Shown here: piece by piece, positions 1-7,196 of the stretch
Numbering within the stretch: position 1 is the first letter of the stretch
Layout: every line of letters begins with the position of its first letter
Assembly (NCBI GenBank): GCA_948514425.1
Contig: CAOQYN010000012.1
Span: 1-23,113, forward strand
Origin: an uncultured Candidatus Saccharibacteria bacterium
GTDB lineage: Bacteria > Patescibacteriota > Saccharimonadia > Saccharimonadales > Saccharimonadaceae
DNA length: 23,113 nucleotides
Direction: 5' to 3'
The notes under the pieces: generated by a model
What the model was told of the DNA's origin: nothing
Seen by the model: the letters and a program-made list of their open reading frames with translations, nothing else
Databases searched by the model: none
Translations under genes and position numbers: made by a program

Positions 1-371
1 TACTCGGTGCAGTTTTCCTAGTAATCTCAGTTCTAGTAATCTTCAACACTATTCGTATGGCAATTTTCTCTCGTCGCGAGGAAATCTACATGATGAAACT
101 CGTTGGAGCCGATATTGGTTTCATTCGCGGCCCATTCCTAGTTGAAGCCGAAATCAGCGGTATTATTTCCGGTCTCCTATCCACCACCCTCGCCGTCGTC
201 GGTTTCCGCGTCTTAGAGCCACATCTGTCTGGCTATGGTATTGATGTCTCTGCCGTATCCGAACTCTTAGAGTCTAATTTGCTCGTTGCAGTCTATGCTA
301 TCATGATCGTTATCGGTATGATTATAGGCACAATTTCCGCACGGCTCGCAATCAAGAAATACCTTAAATAA
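1..371 (+). CDS. ftsX: Cell-division protein FtsX, C-terminal part (5' end outside window)
   Basis: The open frame runs from the left edge (first whole codon at 3) to TAA at 369-371. The visible part covers a membrane segment, the cytoplasmic loop containing NTIRMAIFSRREEIYMMKLVGA (split here as NTIRMAIFSRREE and IYMMKLVGA) followed by FIRGPFLVEAE, and the last two membrane segments. These loop motifs are characteristic of FtsX permeases, which pair with the ATPase FtsE and activate peptidoglycan hydrolases at the septum. The start and extracellular domain lie outside the window. The next gene encodes a secreted coiled-coil/CHAP protein, the type of hydrolase FtsEX controls in Gram-positives (PcsB-like), so a functional pair is likely. 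Confidence 0.93.
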   Translation, partial: LGAVFLVISVLVIFNTIRMAIFSRREEIYMMKLVGADIGFIRGPFLVEAEISGIISGLLSTTLAVVGFRVLEPHLSGYGIDVSAVSELLESNLLVAVYAIMIVIGMIIGTISARLAIKKYLK

Positions 372-424
372 TAACATAGATGCTTCACTTCAGATTAATC
401 CTAGTTTACTTTTAGGCATAACTG

Positions 425-439
425 TGATATATAATAATT
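425..439 (+). promoter_or_regulatory. Extended -10 promoter abutting the CHAP gene start
   Basis: TG at 425-426, one base, then TATATA at 428-433, then 6 nt to the ATG at 440. An overlapping TATAAT at 430-435 is an alternative. A weak -35-like TTTACT lies at 404-409. Transcription would start at or next to the ATG, and no SD is present, so a leaderless mRNA is predicted. Confidence 0.6.
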
Positions 440-1597
440 ATGGTTATTTTTAAACACAAAACACTTGGTCTTCGTAGCATTCTTGCGCTCGCTGCAATCG
501 TTTCTAGTCTTGGTCTCGGAATTGCTTTTATTATCCTCCGAAATCAAGACCCAGCCAAAGCCTACAATGCCCATTGTGTCACTCAAGCCTGTCGTGAAGC
601 AGCCGATGCAGCCGATGCAGCCGAAAAAGCTGCAGCCAGCGCTGCAGCCAATGCTCAAACCCTCGAAGGGGAAGTGGCTCGCCTTAATGCTGAAATCGCC
701 GCTCTCGAAGCCGATATTGCCGCCAACCAAGCCATTGCAGACGATCTAGCGGGGCAAATCTCCATCAACGAAGAAAAACTCAACCTCCAACAAGCAGCTT
801 TAGCTAAGCTACTTGTCAACATGCACTTCGAAAACGAGCCAGATGCTATTCTTCTTCTCGCTGGCAGTAGTTCACTCGGAGACTATGCCGAACGTCAATC
901 TCGTCAAAATACCGCCAAAACTCAAGTTGCCGCTTCCGCCGAAGCTGTTCGCGAGCTCAAAGAAGAACTCGAGAAGCAAAAAGCTACTGTCGATAATCTA
1001 ATCGCCTCATCCGAGTTCATGGCAAACGAAGCAACCACAAAACGCAATCAACAAAACGCCCTTAAAGAAAAATATCAAAATGATAGCGCCGCTTACAGCC
1101 GTGATGCCGTTGCTGCCCGCGAAAAAATGCAAGAAGAAATCCGCGCTGAAATCCGCCGCACACAAGGTAATGGTACTGTCGGCAATGGTTACAACTCTTA
1201 TCCTTTTGCTGGAAATTGTCCAGCCGACGATTCAATGTATATCGTAATCGGAGGCTATGTCTGCCAATGTGTCAGCTATACTGCTTGGAAAGTGCAAGAA
1301 TTCTGGGGAATTTACATCTCTAACTGGGGCAATGCTTCTGACTGGGGACGTTATGCCGCAGCAAACGGCTACGTCGTTGATAACAACCCTACCCCATTCA
1401 GCGTAGGCTACAGTGAAGCCGGCTATTATGGGCACGTCGTCTGGGTTGAAAGTGTCAATGGGAACGGTACAATCAACCTCACCGAATACAATAACGCCTA
1501 TAGCTCAGCCAGTGGCATGTGGGGCGATTTCGGCGCCCGCAACAACGTACCAGCCAGCGGATTTAGGTACATCCACTTCGATCAGCGCACAAGATAA
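440..1597 (+). CDS. Secreted coiled-coil CHAP-domain peptidoglycan hydrolase (PcsB-like)
   Basis: 385 aa. A short basic N-terminus is followed by a hydrophobic segment at about residues 12-33 (signal peptide or anchor). An Ala/Glu-rich coiled coil covers about 50-240 and a CHAP amidase/endopeptidase domain about 250-382. The catalytic Cys is probably C277 (QCVSYTAWKV), with His332 (GHVVWVES) and the acidic/Asn region near E349 (NLTEYNNA). CHAP enzymes cut peptidoglycan cross-bridges or the Ala-Mur bond. The architecture matches PcsB, whose coiled coil binds the FtsX extracellular loops; ftsX lies 68 bp upstream. The start at 440 follows directly from the -10 placement, and there is no SD. Its role as the FtsEX effector is inferred from domains and neighbourhood. 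Confidence 0.88.
   Translation: MVIFKHKTLGLRSILALAAIVSSLGLGIAFIILRNQDPAKAYNAHCVTQACREAADAADAAEKAAASAAANAQTLEGEVARLNAEIAALEADIAANQAIADDLAGQISINEEKLNLQQAALAKLLVNMHFENEPDAILLLAGSSSLGDYAERQSRQNTAKTQVAASAEAVRELKEELEKQKATVDNLIASSEFMANEATTKRNQQNALKEKYQNDSAAYSRDAVAAREKMQEEIRAEIRRTQGNGTVGNGYNSYPFAGNCPADDSMYIVIGGYVCQCVSYTAWKVQEFWGIYISNWGNASDWGRYAAANGYVVDNNPTPFSVGYSEAGYYGHVVWVESVNGNGTINLTEYNNAYSSASGMWGDFGARNNVPASGFRYIHFDQRTR
591..653 (+). repeat. Ala-codon-rich degenerate tandem repeat in the coiled-coil gene
   Basis: A 9-bp unit close to GCAGCCGAT is repeated about three times and then decays into further GCAGCC/GCTGCA blocks. It encodes the AADAADAAEKAAAS part of the coiled coil. It could slip during replication in steps of three residues without breaking the frame. 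Confidence 0.6.
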
Positions 1598-1616
1598 CCA
1601 GCCTATCTTTCTATTA
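1591..1616 (+). terminator. Weak possible terminator after the CHAP gene
   Basis: AAGATA (1591-1596) pairs with TATCTT (1604-1609) across a 7-nt loop, followed by an AT-rich stretch. The stem contains the stop codon and has few G-C pairs, so termination here is doubtful. Confidence 0.25.
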
Positions 1617-1672
1617 TAGCACATGTAGTTAAAAAAGTCAATAGAAAAAGTATCTTTTTTGGCTCCGTATTA

Positions 1673-1687
1673 TGTTACAATGGTCTT
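1673..1687 (+). promoter_or_regulatory. Extended -10 promoter abutting the S41 protease start
   Basis: TG at 1673-1674, one base, TACAAT at 1676-1681, then 6 nt to ATG 1688. No SD and no convincing -35. A leaderless transcript is predicted. Confidence 0.65.
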
Positions 1688-2881
1688 ATGGCAAAGAAAT
1701 GGGAAGAACGACAAATCAGCCTTGGCGGTACCGTTATCGCTAGTGTTGCTACATTAATTATTGGATTTTTTCTTGGGGTAAATTGGTCAAACCTCGCTCC
1801 CAAATTTCTCCCTTATCTCGGAGTACGCACCCATGTAACTAACGATTGGTCTGAGCTTGATGACGTCTATAATATGCTTGTCAGTAATTATGATGGTGAA
1901 ATCGACCATAATCTTATCGTTGAAGGCGCCAAAAAAGGTCTCGTCGCAGCAGTTGGTGATGTTTATACCGAGTACATGACATCCGAAGAAGCCAAAGCCT
2001 ACGAAGCAGCACTTCATGGCGACATTGGTGCTGGCATCGGCATCGAAATGGGGCTGCGCGACGGTTACGTGCGCGTCCTGCGCACGCTGCCAGACAACCC
2101 TGCCAAAAAGGCTGGAGTCAAAGCCGGAGACATTATCTACAAAATCAATGACGAAGAGGTATATGACAAAACTACAGACGAAATCTCCCAAAAACTCCGT
2201 GGCGCCGCTGGCACCACGGTCAAGCTGACGGTTGCACGCGACGGGGAAGAAAAAACCTTCGAACTTACCCGTGAAACGATCAATAATGTCTCAGCCTATG
2301 TCGATTACGATGGTAGCACAGCAATCATCACGGTGACACGCTTCGACAATGACACTGGTTCCATCGTGCAAAAAATCGTCAAAGACGAATTCGCACAAAA
2401 AGGTGTCAAAAAAGTTATTCTCGACCTGCGTAATAATGGCGGGGGCTACGTCTCTGCTGCCAAAGACCTACTTTCACTCTGGATCGACGGCGAACCAGTA
2501 CTCATTCAAAAAAGTAACAATCTCGCCGATGAAACTACTCGTGCCAACCGTGGCCAATCCCGCCTCAGCGATATGCCTACCGTAGTCCTTATTAACGGCA
2601 GCACTGCCAGCGCCTCCGAAATCGTTGCTGGCGCACTAAAAGACTACGACAAAGCTACGATTATCGGCGAGACCAGCTATGGCAAAGGCGTAGTCCAAAC
2701 TCTACTTGACTTACCAGAAGATACTCTCCTCAAGGTAACCACCGCTAGATGGTACACTCCAAAAGGCAACAGTATCAACGGCGAGGGAATCAAACCCGAT
2801 GTCGAGGTTGAACTAACTTACGATGACGCCAACCACAGTCGCGATCCGCAACTTGATGCCGCAAAGAAATATAATCCGTAA
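1688..2881 (+). CDS. S41-family C-terminal processing protease with PDZ domain
   Basis: 397 aa. One N-terminal membrane segment (about 13-31) leaves the bulk outside the cytoplasm. The order is a helical N-terminal region, a PDZ domain at about 115-195 (GAGIGIE, then NPAKKAGVKAGDIIYKIND), and the tail-specific protease core at about 205-385. The Ser/Lys dyad is visible: S308 in STASASEIVAGAL and K333 in GETSYGKGVVQ. The DLRNNGGG motif is at about 246-253. CtpA-type enzymes trim C-termini of exported proteins and wall hydrolases, so the upstream CHAP protein is a possible substrate (inferred). It stands alone, with its own promoter abutting the start. Length and motif order are normal for the family. 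Confidence 0.95.
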   Translation: MAKKWEERQISLGGTVIASVATLIIGFFLGVNWSNLAPKFLPYLGVRTHVTNDWSELDDVYNMLVSNYDGEIDHNLIVEGAKKGLVAAVGDVYTEYMTSEEAKAYEAALHGDIGAGIGIEMGLRDGYVRVLRTLPDNPAKKAGVKAGDIIYKINDEEVYDKTTDEISQKLRGAAGTTVKLTVARDGEEKTFELTRETINNVSAYVDYDGSTAIITVTRFDNDTGSIVQKIVKDEFAQKGVKKVILDLRNNGGGYVSAAKDLLSLWIDGEPVLIQKSNNLADETTRANRGQSRLSDMPTVVLINGSTASASEIVAGALKDYDKATIIGETSYGKGVVQTLLDLPEDTLLKVTTARWYTPKGNSINGEGIKPDVEVELTYDDANHSRDPQLDAAKKYNP

Positions 2882-2898
2882 TTCTATAACCCACAATG

Positions 2899-2913
2899 TG
2901 CTATAATCAAAAC
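2899..2913 (+). promoter_or_regulatory. Extended -10 promoter abutting the glutaredoxin start
   Basis: TG at 2899-2900, one base, TATAAT at 2902-2907, then 6 nt to ATG 2914. An earlier ATG at 2896 lies upstream of the -10 and would not be transcribed from here, so 2914 is the start. Leaderless transcript predicted. Confidence 0.75.
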
Positions 2914-3144
2914 ATGATTAAAGTTTATTCTACTCAAACCTGCCCTTATTGCCACGCCCTCATGGACTGGCTCGACCAACAAAACGTTAAATATGAGGAA
3001 GTCGACGCCTCAAATATGCCAGATATTCAAGTCGTACCAGTCACAGAAATCAACGGCGAGCGCATTGTTGGCTTTGACCGACCAGCTATCAAGAAGGCCC
3101 TCCAATCCCAGACAAACTCCGATGGCTCCGAGCAATCCGCATAG
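2914..3144 (+). CDS. Glutaredoxin-like thiol-disulfide oxidoreductase
   Basis: 76 aa, small even for the family. MIKVYSTQTCPYC holds the dithiol active site CPYC at residues 10-13. The usual cis-Pro (VVPVTEI) and the GFDRPAIKKAL segment, which corresponds to the glutathione-binding GYDxxxL region of NrdH/Grx3-like proteins, follow. It would reduce disulfides in the cytoplasm. NrdH-type coupling to thioredoxin reductase is possible but cannot be settled here. The start was chosen by the -10 box 6 nt upstream; the longer frame from 2896 adds only MCYNQN. Its 3' end overlaps the hydrolase gene start by 23 nt, suggesting one mRNA. Confidence 0.9.
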   Translation: MIKVYSTQTCPYCHALMDWLDQQNVKYEEVDASNMPDIQVVPVTEINGERIVGFDRPAIKKALQSQTNSDGSEQSA

Positions 3145-3949
3145 TCAATCCCCCAAAGAGACTAACCTCCCCCAAAAGCCAGCACTTATCCTGGTGCATG
3201 GTTTTCGCGGTTCACCACTCGGTCTAGCCGCCATTGCTAAAACACTACGCCAAAACGGCTACGTTGTACACACTCCAGCCTTACCTCCTTTTGCAGGTGC
3301 AAAATTACACCCTACCACCCTCACATCAAAAACTTCGAAAAATCAGAACAAGCATCGACGCTTGACCTATTCACCTACAGACTACGCCGACTATCTCCGT
3401 CACTATATAGAAACACAAAACCTCACCCAGCCAGTTCTAATCGGTCATTCCATGGGTTCAATAGTCGTCACAGCTGCTGCTAGGCAATATCCTAAATTAG
3501 TTAATCAGAAACTTATCCTTCTCTCGCCAATCTCTACCAAGCCTCCACGCTTCATATCGGCCATTTCGCCACTCGCTAATTATCTACCCCGCAAAATCGT
3601 AGACTACATTACCACCAAATTTCTATTCGTACCACACGACAAAAAACTCTTCCGAAAAACCTTAGATCTCACCCACCAATGCAGCAATGATCAACCCCCT
3701 AGCAAAAGCGAACTTTCCGCCGCCATGAAATTCTCCACTAGCTATTCTATCGCAGACTTCCTTGAAGATATGCAAAAAGACATTTCTATAATCGCTGGAG
3801 AACGTGACCACCTCATCAACCAAAAAGCCACTTGCAAGCTCGCCAATCGTTGCCATGCTAAAGTCAACCTCATCCCACACTCTGGGCATCTACACAACTA
3901 CGAAAAACCCACCGAAACCGCCGAGCTCATTCTCAAATCATTAGATTAA
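3122..3949 (+). CDS. α/β-hydrolase fold protein (esterase/lipase-like)
   Basis: 275 aa from ATG 3122. LILVHGFRGSP (23-32) gives the oxyanion-hole loop. The nucleophile elbow is GHSMG with Ser110, the acid is probably Asp229 (AGERDHLI), and His256 (HSGHLHNYE) completes the triad. No signal peptide is seen, so it is probably cytoplasmic; the substrate is unknown. The frame stays open upstream to 2993, but that part runs antisense-free inside the glutaredoxin gene and lacks similarity, so 3122 is preferred; no clear SD is present and coupling to glutaredoxin translation is likely. It converges on the glycosyltransferase at 3963 with only 13 bp between. Confidence 0.85.
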   Translation: MAPSNPHSQSPKETNLPQKPALILVHGFRGSPLGLAAIAKTLRQNGYVVHTPALPPFAGAKLHPTTLTSKTSKNQNKHRRLTYSPTDYADYLRHYIETQNLTQPVLIGHSMGSIVVTAAARQYPKLVNQKLILLSPISTKPPRFISAISPLANYLPRKIVDYITTKFLFVPHDKKLFRKTLDLTHQCSNDQPPSKSELSAAMKFSTSYSIADFLEDMQKDISIIAGERDHLINQKATCKLANRCHAKVNLIPHSGHLHNYEKPTETAELILKSLD

Positions 3950-3962
3950 TCACTATGATACT

Positions 3963-5261
3963 TCATAGACCGCGCGTCTTGCGCCACCATTTTTTCCGAG
4001 GTATCTTGCGTCCTTTTAGCCTAATTGCCTCTTCATAAATCTCTTCAAACCGTTGCAAAGTATGGTTCAAGTCGTGCTTCTTCGCCACTTCTAGACTATA
4101 CTGACCGTATTTTTCACGCAACTTATCATTTCGCAACAACTTCACAACTGCCTGCGACAAAGCATTAATGTCTCCAGGGGAACATAAAATACCGTTTTTC
4201 CGATTTTGACACAGCTCGCGTACTGCTCCTGCATCAACCGCCACCATCGGCAGTCCTGTCGCTGCTGCTTCAATCAAGACAATACCTTGGGTTTCTGTCT
4301 GGCTAGCCGTCACAAACAAACATGCTGTCCGATAAATTTCCATTACATCTGGTGGCATAATGCGTCCCAAAAACTTTACAGATTTATCAATTCCCAATGC
4401 TTGCGCCAAATCTTGCAAGTGTCTCCGATCCGTCCCGTCCCCCACAATCGCCAATATTGCCTCTGGCACTTTTTCCAACACACCCGCAAATGCCGTTACG
4501 ATGTTACTAATGCTTTTTTCTGGGTCTACACGCCCTACATACAAAACGATCGGTTTATCCTGAGGCAAATGATATTTTCGATAAATCCTTACTGGTGCTT
4601 TCTTCGGTCCAAATTTCGAAAGATCCACTCCATTCGACAATGGCTCTACCGTCACATTAAATCGCTTTCGCTTCTTTGGTACTAAATCATCAATCGCCAT
4701 CTCCGTCGGCATCGTTGCATATTCCGAATGCTTCAAAAAACTCGCCATATATGTTCGTAGCACTGCATCTAATGGACGTTTTAGTGGCTTCAGAACTTTA
4801 AGCTGGCTCGTAAGATTGTCCGGATAAGCATGACCGGTACTAACCAACGGCACGTCATACTTCTTCGCATAACGTCGCGTTGCAATCGCTACCATTTCAG
4901 CCGTCTGCAAATGAATCACATCCGGATGAAACTTATTCAAAGTCTTCTTAATCGCTTGATACGGATCCACCGTAATCCATAATCCATGCCGGTATGCCAA
5001 CCTTGGCAACGGCAAACCCAAAAATTCTTTTCCATCTGGCACATCATTGATCTGGTCAGGGTAAAATGGGAAGCGAATCGAACGCAAATACACCGTCGTC
5101 ACACCGTCTTTTTTTACTCTGTGCGGTTTTCCTTTAAAACTCGGGCAAATCACCAATACTTCATGCCCCTGCTTGGCCAAACCTTTTGCTAAATTGTGTG
5201 CAAACACCGCTACCCCATTCGTCATAGGATAATACAAATCTGAAGTAATTGCAATTTTCAT
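3963..5261 (-). CDS. GT4-family glycosyltransferase (diacylglycerol/lipid glucosyltransferase-like)
   Basis: 432 aa with a GT-B fold. The N-terminal acceptor domain starts MKIAITSDLYYPMTNGVAVF, with a glycine-loop and H-x-Q-like segment (DVIHLQTAEMV, about 114-124). The nucleotide-sugar domain contains YVGRVDPEKS (241-250), VGDGTDR (273-279) and the EX7E motif E323-E331 (ETQGIVLIE). The arrangement resembles membrane-associated monoglucosyl-diacylglycerol synthases and PimA-like enzymes; a basic C-terminal tail (KGRKIPRKKWWRK) could bind the membrane. It probably glycosylates a lipid or envelope precursor; the acceptor is not determinable. The stop is TGA. The promoter lies divergent from smpB in a 56-bp gap. 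Confidence 0.88.
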   Translation of the reverse strand: MKIAITSDLYYPMTNGVAVFAHNLAKGLAKQGHEVLVICPSFKGKPHRVKKDGVTTVYLRSIRFPFYPDQINDVPDGKEFLGLPLPRLAYRHGLWITVDPYQAIKKTLNKFHPDVIHLQTAEMVAIATRRYAKKYDVPLVSTGHAYPDNLTSQLKVLKPLKRPLDAVLRTYMASFLKHSEYATMPTEMAIDDLVPKKRKRFNVTVEPLSNGVDLSKFGPKKAPVRIYRKYHLPQDKPIVLYVGRVDPEKSISNIVTAFAGVLEKVPEAILAIVGDGTDRRHLQDLAQALGIDKSVKFLGRIMPPDVMEIYRTACLFVTASQTETQGIVLIEAAATGLPMVAVDAGAVRELCQNRKNGILCSPGDINALSQAVVKLLRNDKLREKYGQYSLEVAKKHDLNHTLQRFEEIYEEAIRLKGRKIPRKKWWRKTRGL

Positions 5262-5277
5262 TCCTTTAATTATATCA
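5262..5277 (-). promoter_or_regulatory. Extended -10 promoter of the GT4 gene (minus strand)
   Basis: Read on the minus strand: TG (5277-5276), A, TATAAT (5274-5269), then 7 nt to the ATG at 5261. Near-leaderless start. An AAAGGA directly touches the ATG and is too close to act as an SD. Confidence 0.65.
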
Positions 5278-5302
5278 CATTTTCAACTGACCTCTATAAC
5301 TG

Positions 5303-5317
5303 TGCTATAATAAAGCT
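5303..5317 (+). promoter_or_regulatory. Extended -10 promoter abutting the smpB start
   Basis: TG at 5303-5304, C, TATAAT at 5306-5311, then 6 nt to ATG 5318. No SD and no clear -35. Leaderless transcript predicted. Confidence 0.75.
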
Positions 5318-5746
5318 ATGAAAAAGTCCAAATCTCCTGACAGTATCACCATCAACCGTCGCGCCCGTTTTGATTATCACCTTGGCGATGAACTTAGTTG
5401 CGGCATGATCCTTAGCGGCCCAGAAGTTCGACTCATTCGCGACCACCACGTCCAACTCAAAGGCTCGTTTGTTACTCTCAAAAATGACGAACTCTGGCTC
5501 AACAATCTCACATTAGGCGCCGAGACTGAACGCAATATCAAACTTCTTGCCACTCGCAAGCAGATTAATCAACTCGCACGCGCCAAACAAGATGGCCTTC
5601 AGCTCGTTCCTGTACGCCTACTTGCTGGTGGTCGTTACATCAAACTCATTGTTGCCACCGGGAAAAGCAAGAAAAAATATGACAAACGTGAAACCATCAA
5701 AAACCGAGATATCGACCGCAATCTTAAACGCCAGGGAACATTCTAG
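5318..5746 (+). CDS. smpB: SsrA (tmRNA)-binding protein SmpB
   Basis: 142 aa. It carries the OB-fold signatures ITINRRARFDYHL, GMILSGPEVRLIRDHHVQLKGSFV and LVPVRLLAGGRYIKLIVATGKSK, and the basic tail KKKYDKRETIKNRDIDRNLKR that lies in the mRNA channel during trans-translation. SmpB delivers tmRNA to stalled ribosomes and is near-universal in bacteria. The segment between strands 3 and 4 is slightly condensed compared with E. coli, but the protein looks complete. No tmRNA gene is recognisable in this window. It is a single-gene unit; the next promoter starts about 70 bp downstream. Confidence 0.96.
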   Translation: MKKSKSPDSITINRRARFDYHLGDELSCGMILSGPEVRLIRDHHVQLKGSFVTLKNDELWLNNLTLGAETERNIKLLATRKQINQLARAKQDGLQLVPVRLLAGGRYIKLIVATGKSKKKYDKRETIKNRDIDRNLKRQGTF

Positions 5747-5814
5747 TCAAAATTCCGCTCTCAAGATAAAGATTAACGTTTTTTGCAAAAAATCTCCAAA
5801 CCTTGCCTAGATGA

Positions 5815-5891
5815 TTGACAAAATTACTAATCTGTTCTACAATAGAGGTATGGGCATTGCTCAAATACTATATTAGGAGGGGGTATTGCAT
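5815..5891 (+). promoter_or_regulatory. TTGACA-17-TACAAT promoter, leader and strong SD for the 5892 gene
   Basis: TTGACA at 5815-5820, a 17-bp spacer, TACAAT at 5838-5843. Transcription from about 5850 gives a leader of about 40 nt ending in AGGAGGGGG (5875-5883), 8 nt before ATG 5892. The leader resembles those at 8087 and 11106 and contrasts with the leaderless promoters nearby. A 6-bp inverted repeat, TATTGC/GCAATA (5884-5889 and 5895-5900), puts the start codon in a 5-nt loop. Confidence 0.75.
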
Positions 5892-6263
5892 ATGGCAATA
5901 TTTCTAAAGAACTTTATGGGAATGACAGATGAAGAGATCAGAAACACTTGGATAAAGTGCGGGGACGTAGAAATGTCAACACGCGTCTTTCAAGATATCA
6001 TGGGACGAGAACGAAGCTGTCCTTCAGAGGATAAAATCCTCTTAAACGTGCTCACCGACCTTACATCTGGAGAAGAGGAGCTCGAGTTCCCCTTCAATAT
6101 ATTACTGAGACTAGAGTACGGCAAGGACGTCATACCACTGGATCAATTACCGGAAGAAGTATTGAATTACTTATTCAATACTCCGTATGGCGTCATACGG
6201 TTGGATCACACGCAGGCTATTTTGTCCGCCCAGAGGCTCTTCGAACGCCAATTGACCGCCTAG
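5892..6263 (+). CDS. Small protein of unknown function (cassette-like gene)
   Basis: 123 aa, not recognised. It is acidic and mostly helical by appearance (MTDEEIRNTWIKCGD, SGEEELEFPFNILLRLEY, LDQLPEEVLNYLF). It has no signal peptide, membrane segment or metal motif; there are two scattered Cys. The start ATG 5892 is fixed by the SD 8 nt upstream; a TTG at 5886 is in frame but too close to the SD. It has its own promoter, SD and terminator. Its codon choice (AGA, AGG, CTA, GAG) differs from the CGC/CTC/ATC-rich neighbours smpB and exoA. This suggests a lowly biased or acquired gene. No function is proposed. Confidence 0.75.
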   Translation: MAIFLKNFMGMTDEEIRNTWIKCGDVEMSTRVFQDIMGRERSCPSEDKILLNVLTDLTSGEEELEFPFNILLRLEYGKDVIPLDQLPEEVLNYLFNTPYGVIRLDHTQAILSAQRLFERQLTA

Positions 6264-6295
6264 ACTCCGTTATTCCTGTTACTCCCAACCATCAT

Positions 6296-6329
6296 ATACC
6301 CTGGCTACGCATAACAGTCAGGGTATTTT
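6296..6329 (+). terminator. Intrinsic terminator of the 5892 gene
   Basis: ATACCCTG (6296-6303) pairs perfectly with CAGGGTAT (6319-6326) over a 15-nt loop, followed by a short T-run. It lies just upstream of the exoA promoter and insulates the two units. Confidence 0.75.
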
Positions 6330-6340
6330 CCTTACCTGTA

Positions 6341-6355
6341 TGCTATAATAAAAAC
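6341..6355 (+). promoter_or_regulatory. Extended -10 promoter abutting the exodeoxyribonuclease start
   Basis: TG at 6341-6342, C, TATAAT at 6344-6349, then 6 nt to ATG 6356. The position expected for a -35 (about 6321-6326) is occupied by the upstream terminator stem, so the extended -10 must suffice. Leaderless transcript predicted. Confidence 0.75.
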
Positions 6356-7174
6356 ATGAAAATTTACTCCTGGAATGTCAATGGTATACGTGCAATCATC
6401 AAAAAAGGCGCACTCGAAAACTTAATCAACTCTGAACAACCAGACATCCTTTGTCTCCAAGAGACCAAAGCCAAGCCCGGCCAAGCCACCATCGATTTTG
6501 CTGACTACCTTGAGCTTTGGAATAGTGCTGAACGCCCTGGCTATTCTGGCACCGCCATCTTTACCAAGTTTCAGCCTCTCAACATCCACCACGGACTACC
6601 CGAAGATCTAGCCATCAGCTACAACTGGCAAGATGACAAATACGGAAATCCTCTTAATGAAGGTAGGGTTGAAGTCGCCGAATTTCAACCTTTTTATCTT
6701 GTCAATGTTTATACGCCAAACAGCAAACCCGATCTTTCTCGTCTCAAGCTTCGCGAAGATCTCTGGGATCCGGCATTTTTACGTTTTCTCAAAGACCTTG
6801 AACGTATCAAACCAGTCATTGTCTGCGGAGATTTTAATGCCGCCCATACCCCGCTCGACCTGGCTAGGCCAAAAGACAACGAACGTAGTGCGGGCTTTAC
6901 CGAAGAAGAACGCCAGGGAATCAAAAACCTTATCTCCGCCGGATTCATTGACACTTTTCGCTATTTTTATCCCAGCATCCAGCGCTACACTTGGTGGTCG
7001 CACTGGTCGCACTGTCGCGAACGCAACATTGGCTGGCGGATTGACTATTTTTTCATCTCCCCTAAGCTCCTACCCTATCTCAAATCAGCTGAAATTCACG
7101 AAAATATCATGGGATCCGACCATTGCCCAGTCTCAATCGAACTAGACTTTAATACTGGAGAAAAAACGTTGTAA
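6356..7174 (+). CDS. xth: Exodeoxyribonuclease III / AP endonuclease (ExoA/Xth family)
   Basis: 272 aa, full family length. The EEP-fold motifs appear in order: WNVNGIRA with Asn7, LQETKA with Glu36, GYSGTAIF, VYTPNS with Tyr119, GDFNAAH with Asp159 and Asn161, GWRIDYFF with Asp230, and GSDHCPV with Asp255-His256. The enzyme cleaves DNA 5' of abasic sites in base-excision repair and has 3'-phosphodiesterase activity. The WWSHWSHC segment comes from two copies of TGGTCGCAC but has the same length as in homologues. The stop codon lies inside the inverted repeat at 7165-7187. Confidence 0.96.
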   Translation: MKIYSWNVNGIRAIIKKGALENLINSEQPDILCLQETKAKPGQATIDFADYLELWNSAERPGYSGTAIFTKFQPLNIHHGLPEDLAISYNWQDDKYGNPLNEGRVEVAEFQPFYLVNVYTPNSKPDLSRLKLREDLWDPAFLRFLKDLERIKPVIVCGDFNAAHTPLDLARPKDNERSAGFTEEERQGIKNLISAGFIDTFRYFYPSIQRYTWWSHWSHCRERNIGWRIDYFFISPKLLPYLKSAEIHENIMGSDHCPVSIELDFNTGEKTL

Positions 7175-7187
7175 CTTTTACAACGTT
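7165..7187. repeat. Perfect 10-bp inverted repeat at the exoA/7197 junction
   Basis: AACGTTGTAA (7165-7174) and TTACAACGTT (7178-7187) are perfect complements across the 3-nt loop CTT. The left arm contains the exoA TAA. On the plus strand it is followed by AATCGCG, not by T's. On the minus strand it is followed by TTTTTT. It also overlaps the weak -10 (GTTAAT, 7185-7190) expected for the next gene, so it may be an operator, an mRNA 3' end or both. Confidence 0.7.
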
Positions 7188-7196
7188 AATCGCGTT

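Noticed and set aside
401..730. Antisense and shifted reading frames over the main genes
   Set aside because: Many long frames occur opposite real genes because of the codon bias; they lack start signals and recognisable domains.
2993..3121. N-terminal extension of the α/β-hydrolase
   Set aside because: It lies inside the glutaredoxin gene in another frame and shows no domain similarity; ATG 3122 places the oxyanion loop at a normal distance from the start.
3963..5261. Alternative genetic code (UGA as Gly)
   Set aside because: TGA ends this gene and the Y-family polymerase at the expected positions, and conserved glycines are encoded by GGN.
5779..5792. TTTTTTGCAAAAAA palindrome as smpB terminator
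   Set aside because: It has no loop and almost no G-C pairs; A/T tracts like this arise easily and could at most act as an upstream promoter element.
6986..7012. Tandem TGGTCGCAC duplication in exoA
   Set aside because: It gives WSHWSH, but the segment has the same length as in homologues, so no insertion or damage is implied.
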